A DNA stretch of 64,000 bases from Stappia taiwanensis (GCF_014635285.1 NZ_BMCR01000002.1:558001-622000); one strand, 5' to 3'. Shown: positions 45,331 through 54,279, numbered from the stretch's first letter. Numbers and translations: made by a program. The notes: generated from the letters alone by a model not told the origin.

Positions 45331-45441
45331 TTTGGAGCCGGGGAATTGCACAGCCCGGCGGATTGCACGCATGTATGGCCCGACCGCAACAGATACGGTA
45401 CCGGCCCGCAATACCGTGGCTTTGAGGGGCGGCGTTTTCCG

Positions 45442-46527
45442 CTACACAACAAACGCGGCGACGGGCTGGACCGAGCCGGGAACGGCGACCTGCACCGGCG
45501 CGCTGGCAGTATAGGCCAGGCTCGCCTGCCCCGGCGCCATCGAAGGGGCGGGGGCCGCAACGGAGGGTGACGAAACGCCCGCAGGTTCTGGAGACGGCCC
45601 GGAGAGCGCCTGCACGAGACCGGGATTGTCGAGCGCCCGGTCCCCCTCGTCGATGGCCCGGTCGATGGCCCGCGCGTCGCTTTGTTTGCCCGCCTCGTCG
45701 GACCGATCCCGGCGGGAGAGAGCCTCGATTTTTTCGGCGAGTTGCTTGAGCTCCTCGCCGATCTCCTTCAGCGTATCGCGCTCGCGCTTCATGCTCTCCG
45801 CACGGGACCGTGTTACCGCCTGTTCCTCGGCCTCCTGCTCGCCAATGTAGGCCTGCAGACCCGACTTGAGCTCTTCCTGGTTCGGGCCCGTCTCCTCGCC
45901 CGGAGCCGCACCCTCGCCCGAGCCAATGTTATCGCCAGGTCCGGCTTCGCTCCCGGCGCCCCCGTGCGAGGACACCATGACAAACGGCGTGACGGTTTCG
46001 CTTTCCGTATCCGCGTTCGCGCCGCCCTCGCCGGCCTGCCCCTCGGCACCAGCAGCAACTGTGGCACCTGTCTCGCCGGCTCCGGCCATGGCCTGCGCTC
46101 CGGCAACCCCGGTTCCACTGGCGGAAAGCCCCGATGCATCGGAACCGAGCTGCGAGGCGGCCCCCTTGAAGTCCTGGGCAAGCTGCTTGAGTTCCCTCAG
46201 CAGGGCCTTGGCCTGCTGAGGCGTAGCGAACTGCAGGCGCTGCTTGAGTTCGGCGATCTTCTGCTTGATCTCCGACACCCGATTGGAACGCGCACCGTCC
46301 TTCATCGACTCCGTCATGCGCTGCAGGCTCTGACTGATCTCGACGCTGTCCTTGATCTCCTTAACGGCGTCCTTGTCCAGCGCGATGCCGCTGCCGGCCA
46401 GCTTGTCGAGGGTCGCGTTCGCCTGCTGGGCGAAGAGGCCGGCGTTCCGGTCATTGCGATCCTGACCGGACCGCCCGGAAAGCCCGGCAAACGCCGAGAC
46501 GGTCTGGAGCATGGAAAGGACCGACAT
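45442..46527 (-). CDS. Coiled-coil protein of unknown function with a CtrA box upstream
   Basis: A 361-residue hydrophilic protein without signal peptide or membrane helix. A first coiled coil (about 83-120) contains EIKQKIAELKQRLQF and QQAKALLRELKQLAQDFK. A long Gly/Ala/Glu-rich stretch (about 125-220) follows, then a second coiled coil (about 225-275, KRERDTLKEIGEELKQLAEKIEALSRR) and a Pro/Ala/Val-rich tail. GGGGGAG stands 8 bases before ATG 46527. A perfect CtrA motif lies 78-93 bp upstream, suggesting cell-cycle or motility control. I do not recognise the family. Confidence 0.72.
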   Translation of the reverse strand: MSVLSMLQTVSAFAGLSGRSGQDRNDRNAGLFAQQANATLDKLAGSGIALDKDAVKEIKDSVEISQSLQRMTESMKDGARSNRVSEIKQKIAELKQRLQFATPQQAKALLRELKQLAQDFKGAASQLGSDASGLSASGTGVAGAQAMAGAGETGATVAAGAEGQAGEGGANADTESETVTPFVMVSSHGGAGSEAGPGDNIGSGEGAAPGEETGPNQEELKSGLQAYIGEQEAEEQAVTRSRAESMKRERDTLKEIGEELKQLAEKIEALSRRDRSDEAGKQSDARAIDRAIDEGDRALDNPGLVQALSGPSPEPAGVSSPSVAAPAPSMAPGQASLAYTASAPVQVAVPGSVQPVAAFVV

Positions 46528-46604
46528 CGCAAACTCCCCCGCTTTGCTGGCCTAAAGGCAGCAGGTCACAACCAGAAGGCGTATTTCATATCGGACCTAA
46601 CCTC

Positions 46605-46620
46605 TTAAAAATGTCTTAAC
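46605..46620 (-). promoter_or_regulatory. CtrA-type box TTAA-N7-TTAAC
   Basis: TTAA at 46605-46608, seven bases, TTAAC at 46616-46620, a perfect match to the full consensus. TTAATACAACTTAAC follows at once (spacing 6), adding a near-match. It lies between the coiled-coil gene (start 46527) and the end of the second exporter, so the coiled-coil gene is the only target that fits. CtrA is the master cell-cycle and motility regulator of alphaproteobacteria. Confidence 0.7.
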
Positions 46621-46646
46621 GGTTAATACAACTTAACCCGCTGCCA

Positions 46647-48521
46647 TCATGCCGGTGCCACCTCGCCCGCAAACGTGTCCGCCGCCAGGAACCCGCCGGA
46701 CTGGCGCTGCCACAGCTCCGCGTACAGCCCGCCCCGGGCCAGCAAAGCCTCATGCGAGCCGTCCTCGACGATCCGCCCCTTGTCCATCACCAGAAGCCGG
46801 TCCATCTCGGCGATGGTCGACAGGCGGTGGGCGATGGCGATCACCGTCTTCTCCGCCATCAAACTGTTGAGGCTATCCTGAATCGCCGCCTCGATTTCGG
46901 AATCGAGTGCCGAGGTCGCCTCGTCCAGAATGAGGATCGGCGCATCCTTCAACAGCACCCGGGCAATGGCGATCCGCTGACGCTGACCGCCGGAGAGCTT
47001 GACCCCGCGTTCCCCCACATGAGCGGCGAAGCCATGCCGGCCGCGCACATCGCTAAGCTCCTGAATGAACCCATCCGCGTGGGCGCGGGCGGCGGCAAGG
47101 CGCACCGCCTCCTCGCCCGCCTCCGGGCGGCCAAGGGCAATGTTGTCGGCAATCGACCGGTGCAGCAGCGCGGTATCCTGGGTCACCAGACCGATGGCGG
47201 CGCGCAGGCTCGACTGGGTCACAAGGGCGATATCCTGCCCGTCGATCAGGATGCGGCCGGATTCCAGATCGAAGAACCTGAGCAGCAGGTTGACCAGGGT
47301 CGACTTGCCCGCGCCCGAGCGGCCGACAATGCCCACCCGCTCGCCCGGCGCTATGGTCACCGACAGGCCCTCGATCACCCCGCCATCCTTGCCATAATGG
47401 AAGCTGACGTTCCGAAATTCGATCCGGCCCTCGTGCACGGTGAGTGCCGGCGCGTCCGGACGGTCGGTCACCGTCACCGGCCGAGTGATCGTCTCGGCGC
47501 TGTCATGCAGGGAGCCCAGCGCGCGAAACAGCCCGTTGAGCTGCCCCATCAACCGGCCGAGCAGCACCTGAAGCCGCAGCACCAGTGCCAGCACCAACGC
47601 CACGCCGCCGGTTGTCACCGTACCCGCCTGCCAGGCGGAGACGATCAAGACGGCAATCACCGTCAGCATCACCCCGGAGAGCAGATTGACCGCGATCCGC
47701 ATGCCCGTGAGCGTGCGGGTGAACCGGCGGATCGAGGCGAGAAAATCGCGATAGGCCGCGCGAGTGCCCGCGTCCTCATGCGCCGCATCGGAAAACAGCT
47801 TCAGCGTCTGGATGTTGCCATAGCTGTCGACCAGCCGGCCGGTCACGCCCGACGCGGCATGCGCGCTTGCCTTGGCCCCCTTGCGGATGCGCGGCACGAA
47901 CACCCACGCCGCCGAGCCAAAGAGCACCAGCCAGATCAACACCGCCACCCCGACCGCCCCATCGAGACCAGAGGCCAGCGACAGGGTAAACAGCGCGAAG
48001 ACGACGATGAACCAGATGATCTGCAGCAGGCTGACCATGAAGTCGCCAGCGGATTGCCCCGACTGCCAGACCTTTTGCGAGATCCGGCCGGCGAACTCGT
48101 CCTGAAAGAACGCCAGCGACTTGGCCGTCACCTGTTCATGCCCCTGGAACCGCACCAGATTGAAGAAACCGGGAACGACGATCTGCTCTTCCACCAGCGC
48201 GGTGAGCGAGGCGGCAAGCGGGCGCAAGACCAGAATTGTCAGCCCCATCAGGGCAAGGACCAGGCCGTTGTCGCGCAGGAAACTGTCGCGCGCGCCCGCC
48301 TGCATCCGGTCAACCAGATCGCCGACGAAGACATAAAGCGATGCCTCGATCACGGCGGTGATGCCGCCGAGCACCAGCATGGCGAGAAAGGCCCAGCGTG
48401 CCTGGGAGACGAAGAACCAGAGATATCCGAGTGCGCCGCGCGGCACCGGACGGTCCGGCAGCGGCGCCAGCGGGTCGATCCGCCCCTCGAACCAGGTGAA
48501 GATGCGCTCGATCACGGCCAT
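46647..48521 (-). CDS. ABC exporter, fused membrane and ATPase domains (copy 2)
   Basis: A 624-residue paralogue of copy 1, with six helices and ATPase motifs GRSGAGKSTLVNLL, VTQDTALLHRS, GVKLSGGQRQRIAIARVLL, ILILDEATSALD and IAIAHRLSTIAEMDRLL. Ser/Arg differ in Walker A from copy 1 (GRSG for GPSG). ATG 48521 is chosen for GGAAGG 5 bases upstream; an earlier in-frame ATG is possible. It ends ARGGLYAELWQRQSGGFLAADT, near-identical to copy 1 over the ATPase tail. The two could form a heterodimer. Confidence 0.88.
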   Translation of the reverse strand: MAVIERIFTWFEGRIDPLAPLPDRPVPRGALGYLWFFVSQARWAFLAMLVLGGITAVIEASLYVFVGDLVDRMQAGARDSFLRDNGLVLALMGLTILVLRPLAASLTALVEEQIVVPGFFNLVRFQGHEQVTAKSLAFFQDEFAGRISQKVWQSGQSAGDFMVSLLQIIWFIVVFALFTLSLASGLDGAVGVAVLIWLVLFGSAAWVFVPRIRKGAKASAHAASGVTGRLVDSYGNIQTLKLFSDAAHEDAGTRAAYRDFLASIRRFTRTLTGMRIAVNLLSGVMLTVIAVLIVSAWQAGTVTTGGVALVLALVLRLQVLLGRLMGQLNGLFRALGSLHDSAETITRPVTVTDRPDAPALTVHEGRIEFRNVSFHYGKDGGVIEGLSVTIAPGERVGIVGRSGAGKSTLVNLLLRFFDLESGRILIDGQDIALVTQSSLRAAIGLVTQDTALLHRSIADNIALGRPEAGEEAVRLAAARAHADGFIQELSDVRGRHGFAAHVGERGVKLSGGQRQRIAIARVLLKDAPILILDEATSALDSEIEAAIQDSLNSLMAEKTVIAIAHRLSTIAEMDRLLVMDKGRIVEDGSHEALLARGGLYAELWQRQSGGFLAADTFAGEVAPA

Positions 48522-48650
48522 CGGACCTTCCGCAGCGCCGACCGGCGGCGCGCGTACCATCGCACCGAATCGGGATGACAGGAAACAGCCATCCATTTAC
48601 CACCCATGGCAGCACCCGCTCCACTCATTGCCAGGATCGCCTCACCACCG

Positions 48651-49127
48651 ATGCCCGACCTCGTTCTCTTCCAGCCCGACATTCCGCAGAACACCGGCAC
48701 CATCCTGCGGCTCGCCGCCTGCATGGATGTCTGCGTGCATCTGATCGAGCCCGCCGGTTTTCCCCTGTCCGACCACGCCCTGAAGCGGGCCGGCATGGAT
48801 TATCTGGAGCGTGCGGCCCTCGTCCGCCACCTCAACTGGCCGGTTTTCGAAGATTGGCGCCGCGCGCAGGGCCGCCGACTGGTGCTGTTGACGACGGCCG
48901 CGGCCAGCAGCTACGCGGAGTTCGCCTTCGCGCCCGGCGACCTCCTGATGCTCGGACGCGAATCCGCTGGCGTGCCGGCGGATGTGCATGCGAGCGCCGA
49001 TGCCCGGCTGACCATCCCGATGGCCGAGGGCATGCGCTCGCTCAACGTCGCGGTGTCGGCGGCGATGGTGCTGGGCGAGGCCCTGCGGCAGACCGGCTCT
49101 TTTCCATCCCGCCCGCATCTGCCATGA
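48651..49127 (+). CDS. trmL: tRNA (cytidine(34)-2'-O)-methyltransferase
   Basis: A 158-residue single-domain SPOUT methyltransferase that modifies the wobble base of tRNA-Leu. Knot motifs: LVLFQPDIPQNTGTILRLAACMDVCVHLIEP, LMLGRESAGVPADVH, and IPMAEGMRSLNVAVSAAMVLGEALRQ. It starts at ATG 48651 (MPDLVLFQPDIPQN), the family-typical beginning; the upstream ATG at 48606 adds 15 residues without similarity. No clear ribosome site is visible for either. Confidence 0.93.
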   Translation: MPDLVLFQPDIPQNTGTILRLAACMDVCVHLIEPAGFPLSDHALKRAGMDYLERAALVRHLNWPVFEDWRRAQGRRLVLLTTAAASSYAEFAFAPGDLLMLGRESAGVPADVHASADARLTIPMAEGMRSLNVAVSAAMVLGEALRQTGSFPSRPHLP

Positions 49128-49153
49128 AGGCGGCAAGGAACAACGCGACCTGA

Positions 49154-50116
49154 ATGAACATGGGACGGATCATGAACGACACCACGGCCAAGCAGCCCCC
49201 GGTAAAGGGCGGCCCGATCCCCGACGGCATCGAGGACAAGAAGCAGACCGCGACCGCCTGGTTCGCCAGCCTGCGCGACCGGATCTGCAAGGCCTTCGAG
49301 GCCATCGAGGACGAGGCGGCAACCGATGCGGCGCTGCCGCCGGCCTTGCGCGACGTGCCCGCCGGGCGCTTCGTGCGCACCCCCTGGGAACGGACCGATT
49401 CCACCGGCGCCAAGGGCGGCGGCGGCGTCATGTCGATGATGAAGGGCCGGGTGTTCGAGAAAGTCGGGGTGCATGTCTCCACGGTGCACGGCGAGTTCTC
49501 GCCGGAGTTTCGCGGCCAGATCCCCGGCGCCAGCGAGGACCCGCGCTTCTGGGCCTCCGGCATTTCGCTGATCGCCCATCTGCACAATCCGCATGTGCCG
49601 GCGGTGCACATGAACACCCGCATGGTGGTCACCACCCGCCAGTGGTTTGGCGGCGGCGCCGACCTGACCCCGGTGCTGGACGCCCGGCGCAGCCAGGACG
49701 ATCCCGACACCATCGCCTTCCATGCGGCGATGAAGGCGGCCTGCGCGGGCCATGAGGTCGCCGATTACGACCGCTACAAGACCTGGTGCGACGAGTATTT
49801 CTTCCTCAAGCACCGCAACGAGGCGCGCGGCATCGGTGGCATCTTCTACGACTACCTGAACTCCGGCGACTGGGAGAAGGACTTCGCCTTCACCCGCGAT
49901 GTGGGCCTGGCCTTCCTCGACATCTACCCGAAGCTCGTGCGTGGCAATTTCGGCAAACCGTGGAGCGAGGCGGAGCGCGAGGAACAACTGATCCGCCGGG
50001 GCCGCTACGTCGAATACAACCTGCTCTACGACCGGGGCACCATCTTCGGGCTGAAAACCGGCGGCAATGTCGCCTCGATCCTGTCCTCCATGCCGCCGGT
50101 GGTCAAATGGCCCTGA
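49154..50116 (+). CDS. hemF: Oxygen-dependent coproporphyrinogen III oxidase
   Basis: A 320-residue HemF that decarboxylates coproporphyrinogen III to protoporphyrinogen IX with O2. Motifs: [96 protein letters not shown], and [19 protein letters not shown]. It could also start at ATG 49172, which follows GGGACGG. It follows trmL at 27 bp. No oxygen-regulator box is seen. Confidence 0.96.
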   Translation: MNMGRIMNDTTAKQPPVKGGPIPDGIEDKKQTATAWFASLRDRICKAFEAIEDEAATDAALPPALRDVPAGRFVRTPWERTDSTGAKGGGGVMSMMKGRVFEKVGVHVSTVHGEFSPEFRGQIPGASEDPRFWASGISLIAHLHNPHVPAVHMNTRMVVTTRQWFGGGADLTPVLDARRSQDDPDTIAFHAAMKAACAGHEVADYDRYKTWCDEYFFLKHRNEARGIGGIFYDYLNSGDWEKDFAFTRDVGLAFLDIYPKLVRGNFGKPWSEAEREEQLIRRGRYVEYNLLYDRGTIFGLKTGGNVASILSSMPPVVKWP

Positions 50117-50165
50117 CTTGCCCCCGGTGACCTGCCGCAAATGATTTGACGTTCCGAGGCGCCCC

Positions 50166-51281
50166 ATGTCCCTGCCGCCGCTCAGCTTCATCTCCATCGA
50201 GAATTACCGCTCGGTGCGGGCGCTGCATTGCCCGGTCGGGGCGCTGAATGTCTTCGTCGGCCGCAACGGCACCGGCAAGACCAACCTTTATCGCGCCCTG
50301 TCCTTGCTGCAGCAGGCGGCGCATGGGCGCATCACCCGCGCCATCGCCGAAGAAGGCGGGGTGGAGAGCGTGCTGTGGGCCGGCGAGCGCAAGCGCGCTC
50401 CGGTTCAGCTTCGCCTTTCCGCCCGGCTTGGCGATCTCACCTATGCGATCGCCATCGGCCTGCCGGTCAAGGGCAGCGATGCCGCCCTGCCGCTGGAACC
50501 GCTGGTGAAGGAAGAGAAGCTGACCCTTGCCGCCGGCCGGCGCGAGGTGGCCTTGATGCACCGGGCCGGACCGACCGCCTGGCTGCGCACGGCGGGCGGC
50601 GAGCGGCTGACCTATGACAACGAGCTGCTGGGATCGGAGACCGCGCTCTTCGCCTTCCGCGATGGCGCCCGCTTTCCCGAACTGGACATCCTCCGCCGCA
50701 CCCTCACGGACTGGCGCTTTTACCATGGCTTCCGCACCGATGCCGCCTCGCCCTTGCGCCGCCCCGCCCTGGCGCTGACCACCCCGACCCTTGCGGCCGA
50801 TGGCGCCGATCTGGCGGCGGTGCTGGCAACGCTCTGGCAGGTGCGGGAGGATCCGACCGACATCCGGAACGCGGTCGCCGACGCCTTCCCCGGCTCCGAT
50901 CTGGACGTCTTCATCGAGGAGGCACAATGCGCCTTCGCCATGCGCTTTCCCGATCTCCAGCGGCCGTTTGCCGCCCATGAGCTGTCCGACGGCACGCTGA
51001 ATTATCTCGCCCTGATCGGCGCGCTTCTGGCCTACCGCCTACCGGCCTTCATCGCCCTCAACGAGCCCGAAGCCAGCCTGCATCCGGATCTTCTGGAGCC
51101 GCTGGCCCGGGTGGTGGCCCGTGCCAGCGAGCGGGCGCAAATCTGGATCGTCACCCATTCGCAAGAGTTTGCCGGCCATCTCGCCCGCCATGCCGGCGCG
51201 GTCCCGCGCGTCATTCACAAGACGGGCGGGGCCACCGGCATCGAAGGCTTGAAGATCACCGGGGAATTCATTGAGGACTAA
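50166..51281 (+). CDS. AAA family ATPase, RecF/OLD-like (COG4637 type)
   Basis: A 371-residue P-loop ATPase of the ABC/SMC-like AAA_21 class. Walker A GRNGTGKTNLYRAL (about 33-46), a long divergent middle, signature LSDGTLNYLALIG, Walker B FIALNEPEASLHPDLL, and the H-loop WIVTHSQEF. Other members are predicted ATPases of unknown role; some are fused to or beside TOPRIM nucleases in defence systems, but no nuclease is seen here. It follows hemF at 49 bp on the same strand, probably by chance. Confidence 0.82.
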   Translation: MSLPPLSFISIENYRSVRALHCPVGALNVFVGRNGTGKTNLYRALSLLQQAAHGRITRAIAEEGGVESVLWAGERKRAPVQLRLSARLGDLTYAIAIGLPVKGSDAALPLEPLVKEEKLTLAAGRREVALMHRAGPTAWLRTAGGERLTYDNELLGSETALFAFRDGARFPELDILRRTLTDWRFYHGFRTDAASPLRRPALALTTPTLAADGADLAAVLATLWQVREDPTDIRNAVADAFPGSDLDVFIEEAQCAFAMRFPDLQRPFAAHELSDGTLNYLALIGALLAYRLPAFIALNEPEASLHPDLLEPLARVVARASERAQIWIVTHSQEFAGHLARHAGAVPRVIHKTGGATGIEGLKITGEFIED

Positions 51282-51297
51282 GGCTCGGCCAAGCGGA

Positions 51298-52551
51298 TCA
51301 GTCGCCGGTCCTCTCGGCGCTCTCGGCGATCAGCGCCACCCGGTCCTTGCGGAAGCCGCTGGCAAGCCACAGGCTCTCCGCCTGTTTCAGACGGCGGCCC
51401 AGATCCGGCCCTGGACGGGCACCGGCGGCAATCAGATCGGCCCCGGAGACAGGCAGAACCGGCAGCGGCATCACCCGCAGCCGTTCCAGCGCCCGCAGGA
51501 AGCCCGCATCCTCCGGCCCGGCATCCACCTCCGCCCAGGCATACAGCAGACCGTCGACCGCCAGCGCCCGGCCATGGCGATAAAGCAACTCGGCCAGCCC
51601 CAGCTCGTCGAGCACGCCCCGTTCCCCCGCCTCCAACCGCGCGCGGATCGCCCGCCCGGCTTCAAGGCTGGCAATCATCCGCTTGCGCTCGGCGTTCGAC
51701 AGCCGCAGGTGATCGGCGAGCTGTTGCAATTCCCGGGTGCCGCCATCGCTGAGGATGGCAAGGCACAGCGCCGGATCCCGGCTCTCCGCGGCAACGGCAT
51801 CCAATGCCCTGAGCGCGCGGAATGGCTTGGTGCCCGCTGGCGTCGCCAGCACATATTGCAAGATCCCGGCGTCGTGCATCACCTCGACCGTATCGGCCGC
51901 CCCCGGCGCGCTGACCAGCTTGCGCAGTTCCATGCCGATGCGCTCCGCCGACAGATGGCTGAGGCCGGCCCGGGCCTCGGTCACCGCCCGCAATCCCTCC
52001 GCATTCAGCTCCCCCACCCCATACTGGGCGTGGAAGCGAAAGAAGCGCAGGATCCGCAGGTAATCCTCGGCAATGCGCCGGGATGCATCGCCGATGAAGC
52101 GCACATGCCGCGCCTTCAGATCGGGCAACCCGCCGACCGGATCGAACACCGTACCGTCCCGGTCGGCGTAAAGCGCGTTCATGGTGAAGTCGCGCCGTTC
52201 CGCGTCATGCTGCCAGTTGCGGCCGAACCGCACCGTCGCCGAGCGTCCGTGCGTCTCCACATCCTCGCGCAGGGTGGTCACCTCATAGGGCACCCCGTCG
52301 CTGACGATGGTCACCGTGCCATGGTCGAAGCCGGTGGGCACCGGTTTCAGCCCATGCGCCTTTGCCCGCGCCATCACCACCGAGGGTTCGGCGGTGGTCG
52401 ACAGGTCGATGTCGGTCACCGGCAGGCCGAGCAGGGTGTTGCGGACCGCACCGCCAACCACCCGCACCCGGTCGTCGCCCGTCTCCAGCGCGGCGAACAC
52501 CGCCTGCAGGCTCGGCGCGACCAGCCAGTCATCCGTTATCCTTGCGCTCAT
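51298..52551 (-). CDS. cca: CCA tRNA nucleotidyltransferase
   Basis: A 417-residue class II poly(A) polymerase-fold enzyme that adds or repairs the 3' CCA of tRNA. It has GGAVRNTLLGLPVTDIDLSTTA, the DxD site, HGTVTIVSDGVPYEVTTLREDVETHG, RRDFTMNALYADRDGTVFDPVGGLPDL, and the ER-D recognition region AEDYLRILRFFRF. It starts at ATG 52551 (GGCGGA 6 bases before it) rather than 52557. The alphaproteobacterial order CCA–DUF6111–NUDIX–DUF1285 is kept. Confidence 0.94.
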   Translation of the reverse strand: MSARITDDWLVAPSLQAVFAALETGDDRVRVVGGAVRNTLLGLPVTDIDLSTTAEPSVVMARAKAHGLKPVPTGFDHGTVTIVSDGVPYEVTTLREDVETHGRSATVRFGRNWQHDAERRDFTMNALYADRDGTVFDPVGGLPDLKARHVRFIGDASRRIAEDYLRILRFFRFHAQYGVGELNAEGLRAVTEARAGLSHLSAERIGMELRKLVSAPGAADTVEVMHDAGILQYVLATPAGTKPFRALRALDAVAAESRDPALCLAILSDGGTRELQQLADHLRLSNAERKRMIASLEAGRAIRARLEAGERGVLDELGLAELLYRHGRALAVDGLLYAWAEVDAGPEDAGFLRALERLRVMPLPVLPVSGADLIAAGARPGPDLGRRLKQAESLWLASGFRKDRVALIAESAERTGD

Positions 52552-52575
52552 TGTCATTCCGCCGATGGGAGAAGC

Positions 52576-52836
52576 CTATTCATAATGGCCCGGGATCAAC
52601 ACCCCGTCGCGCAGTTCCGCCGGCTTGTAAACCTGCCCCTCGGGCAGCCCCTCGATGGTGGCCAGCCCCACCAGTCCGGCAATCACCAGCCCCATGCCGG
52701 CGATCACCAGCCAGACCATCGGCCCCTCCCGCCAGTTCTTGGAAGTCTGCGCTTTCTTGTTGATGGCGAGCCAGATGGCAAAACCGAGGAAGGGGAGCAG
52801 AAACAGCAGAAGTTGAGTTAAAATGACACGCAACAT
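52576..52836 (-). CDS. DUF6111 family membrane protein
   Basis: An 86-residue protein with two helices (about 2-24, LRVILTQLLLFLLPFLGFAIWLAI; about 42-64, PMVWLVIAGMGLVIAGLVGLATI). WREGPMVWL and EGQVYKPAELRDGVLIPGHY are typical of DUF6111, found next to the CCA-adding enzyme in Rhizobiales. Role unknown. ATG 52836 is used; a TTG two codons earlier is possible. Confidence 0.8.
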   Translation of the reverse strand: MLRVILTQLLLFLLPFLGFAIWLAINKKAQTSKNWREGPMVWLVIAGMGLVIAGLVGLATIEGLPEGQVYKPAELRDGVLIPGHYE

Positions 52837-52903
52837 GGGCAATCTATCCGATCAACTTAAGGTGTAGCCTCAGGACATCGCGAAGCCATTCCGCGCCTGA
52901 GGC

Positions 52904-53590
52904 TCAACGCCAGACCGTTTCATAAAGCAGCCGCAGGATGCCGGCCGTCACCCCCCAGATGTAGCGCTCGCCATAGGGCATGGCATAGAAGTATCGCGGC
53001 TTGCCGGCGAAGATCCGGCTTTGCCGCTGGTGATTGGCGGTGTCCATCAGGAACCCGAGCGGCACCTCGAACAGATCCGCGACTTCGCCCGGGTTCGGCG
53101 TCAGCCCGGCGCGCGAATCGACCAGCCCCAGCACCGGCGCGACCCGGTAGCCCGAGCCGGTCAGATACTGCGGCAGCACACCGATCGGCGTCACCAGATC
53201 CGGCTGCAGGCCGATCTCCTCATCCGCCTCGCGCAGCGCCGCTTCGACCGGTCCGGCGTCCTCGGCATCGATCTTGCCGCCGGGCAACGAGATCTGGCCC
53301 GCGTGCGAGGGCAGATGATCGGTACGCAGGGTCAGGATCACCCGTGCGCCGCCGGTCCGTTCCACCACCGGGATCAGCACCGCCGCATCGCGCGGCGCGC
53401 GGGCGGCAAAGGCGAACGGCCCCAGTTCGGGATTGAGAATATGATCACCCGCCTCGCCCTCGATCGGCTCGGCCAGCCGGCTCCGCGCCCGGTCGATGAA
53501 GGGACCGGCATCGAGCCGGGAGAGCGCGCCGCGGCGTGTGTCGCCCGCGCCGCCGCCTCTCAGGTCATCGGGACACAGGGACATGCTCAC
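52904..53590 (-). CDS. CoA pyrophosphatase (NUDIX)
   Basis: A 228-residue NUDIX hydrolase of the NudL/CoAse group, cleaving coenzyme A to 4'-phosphopantetheine and 3',5'-ADP. The NUDIX box is G-x5-E-x7-READEEIGL (GGKIDAEDAGPVEAALREADEEIGL), preceded by LRTDHLPSHAGQISLPGG, the UPF0035 motif of CoA pyrophosphatases. Starts at GTG 53590 and overlaps the DUF1285 stop by 4 bp. Confidence 0.9.
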   Translation of the reverse strand: MSMSLCPDDLRGGGAGDTRRGALSRLDAGPFIDRARSRLAEPIEGEAGDHILNPELGPFAFAARAPRDAAVLIPVVERTGGARVILTLRTDHLPSHAGQISLPGGKIDAEDAGPVEAALREADEEIGLQPDLVTPIGVLPQYLTGSGYRVAPVLGLVDSRAGLTPNPGEVADLFEVPLGFLMDTANHQRQSRIFAGKPRYFYAMPYGERYIWGVTAGILRLLYETVWR

Positions 53591-54279
53591 GCCTCGCCTT
53601 CGCTGGCGGCATCCACCGCCATCGCGGGAAAGAAATCCACCGCCATCGCGGGAAAGAACATGCCGTCGCTCATCACTCCAAGCATCCTGATGCCGTCCAC
53701 GTCCCGTTCCTCGAAAAGCTCGACAAGCTGATAAAGCAGCGGCCGGGAGAACAGGGCCTCCAGCCGCCCTCTCACCAACACATAGGGCTTCAGGCCGTCG
53801 GTTCCCACCTCCTGCTCGAACCGCAGCGGATGCTCGGCGCCGATCCGCACCACATCGCCCACATTGGTGCGCAGGGTCAGCACCTGGCCCGTGTCTGCCC
53901 CTGCCTCTTCCTGCTCCGCATGCAGCTCGACACCGAGAAACGGTGCATCCTCAACGGTGATGCCGAGTTTTTCCACCGGCGTCACCAGCAGGAAGCGCCC
54001 ATCTTCCTCGCGCCGCAGAACGGAGGCAAACAGCCGCACCAACGCCTCGCGTCCGATCGGGCTGCCGAGGTAGTACCAGCGCCCGTCGGCGGCGATGCGC
54101 ATGTCGATGTCGCCGCAAAACGGCGGGTTCCAGCGCTCCACCGGCGGCGCCGAGCGGCTCTTGCCGGCGCGGGCGATCAGCGCCGCCAGTCCGGCCGGCA
54201 TCGCATCCCCGGTCCGTCCGGCCGGGTCCTGTCCGTCTTTTTCACTAAAATCCGTTGTCGCCGCCATGATTTGGCCCAT
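53587..54279 (-). CDS. DUF1285 domain-containing protein
   Basis: A 230-residue protein (starts at ATG 54279, or 54267) with KSRSAPPVERWNPPFCGDIDMRIAADGRWYYLGSPIGREALVRLFASVLRREEDGRFLLVTPVEKLGITVEDAPFLGVEL, which is the DUF1285 fold of unknown role, and a C-terminal tail that contains a duplicated octapeptide FFPAMAVD. It is coupled to the CoA pyrophosphatase and divergent from moxR with 228 bp between the starts. Confidence 0.85.
   Translation of the reverse strand: MGQIMAATTDFSEKDGQDPAGRTGDAMPAGLAALIARAGKSRSAPPVERWNPPFCGDIDMRIAADGRWYYLGSPIGREALVRLFASVLRREEDGRFLLVTPVEKLGITVEDAPFLGVELHAEQEEAGADTGQVLTLRTNVGDVVRIGAEHPLRFEQEVGTDGLKPYVLVRGRLEALFSRPLLYQLVELFEERDVDGIRMLGVMSDGMFFPAMAVDFFPAMAVDAASEGEA
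53611..53658 (-). repeat. Perfect 24-bp tandem duplication in the DUF1285 gene
   Basis: Two identical, adjacent 24-bp units (53611-53634 and 53635-53658), each encoding FFPAMAVD on the minus strand. Complete identity points to a recent slip or unequal exchange. The frame is kept. Confidence 0.9.

Larger units (their letters stand above)
44782..45441. other. 660-bp region without a confident gene
   Basis: No frame here has convincing codon use or similarity. It holds an 8-base G-run (45131-45138), a palindrome (45157-45172), a ribosome-site-like AGGGAGGAG at 45173-45181 with no start after it, and a piece resembling the C-terminus of the ABC exporters (45295-45330). Confidence 0.6.

Noticed and set aside
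45195-45560. Minus-strand frame of 121 codons in the gap beside the coiled-coil gene
   Set aside because: It overlaps the end of the coiled-coil gene, has no ribosome site, and its composition is unlike the neighbours.
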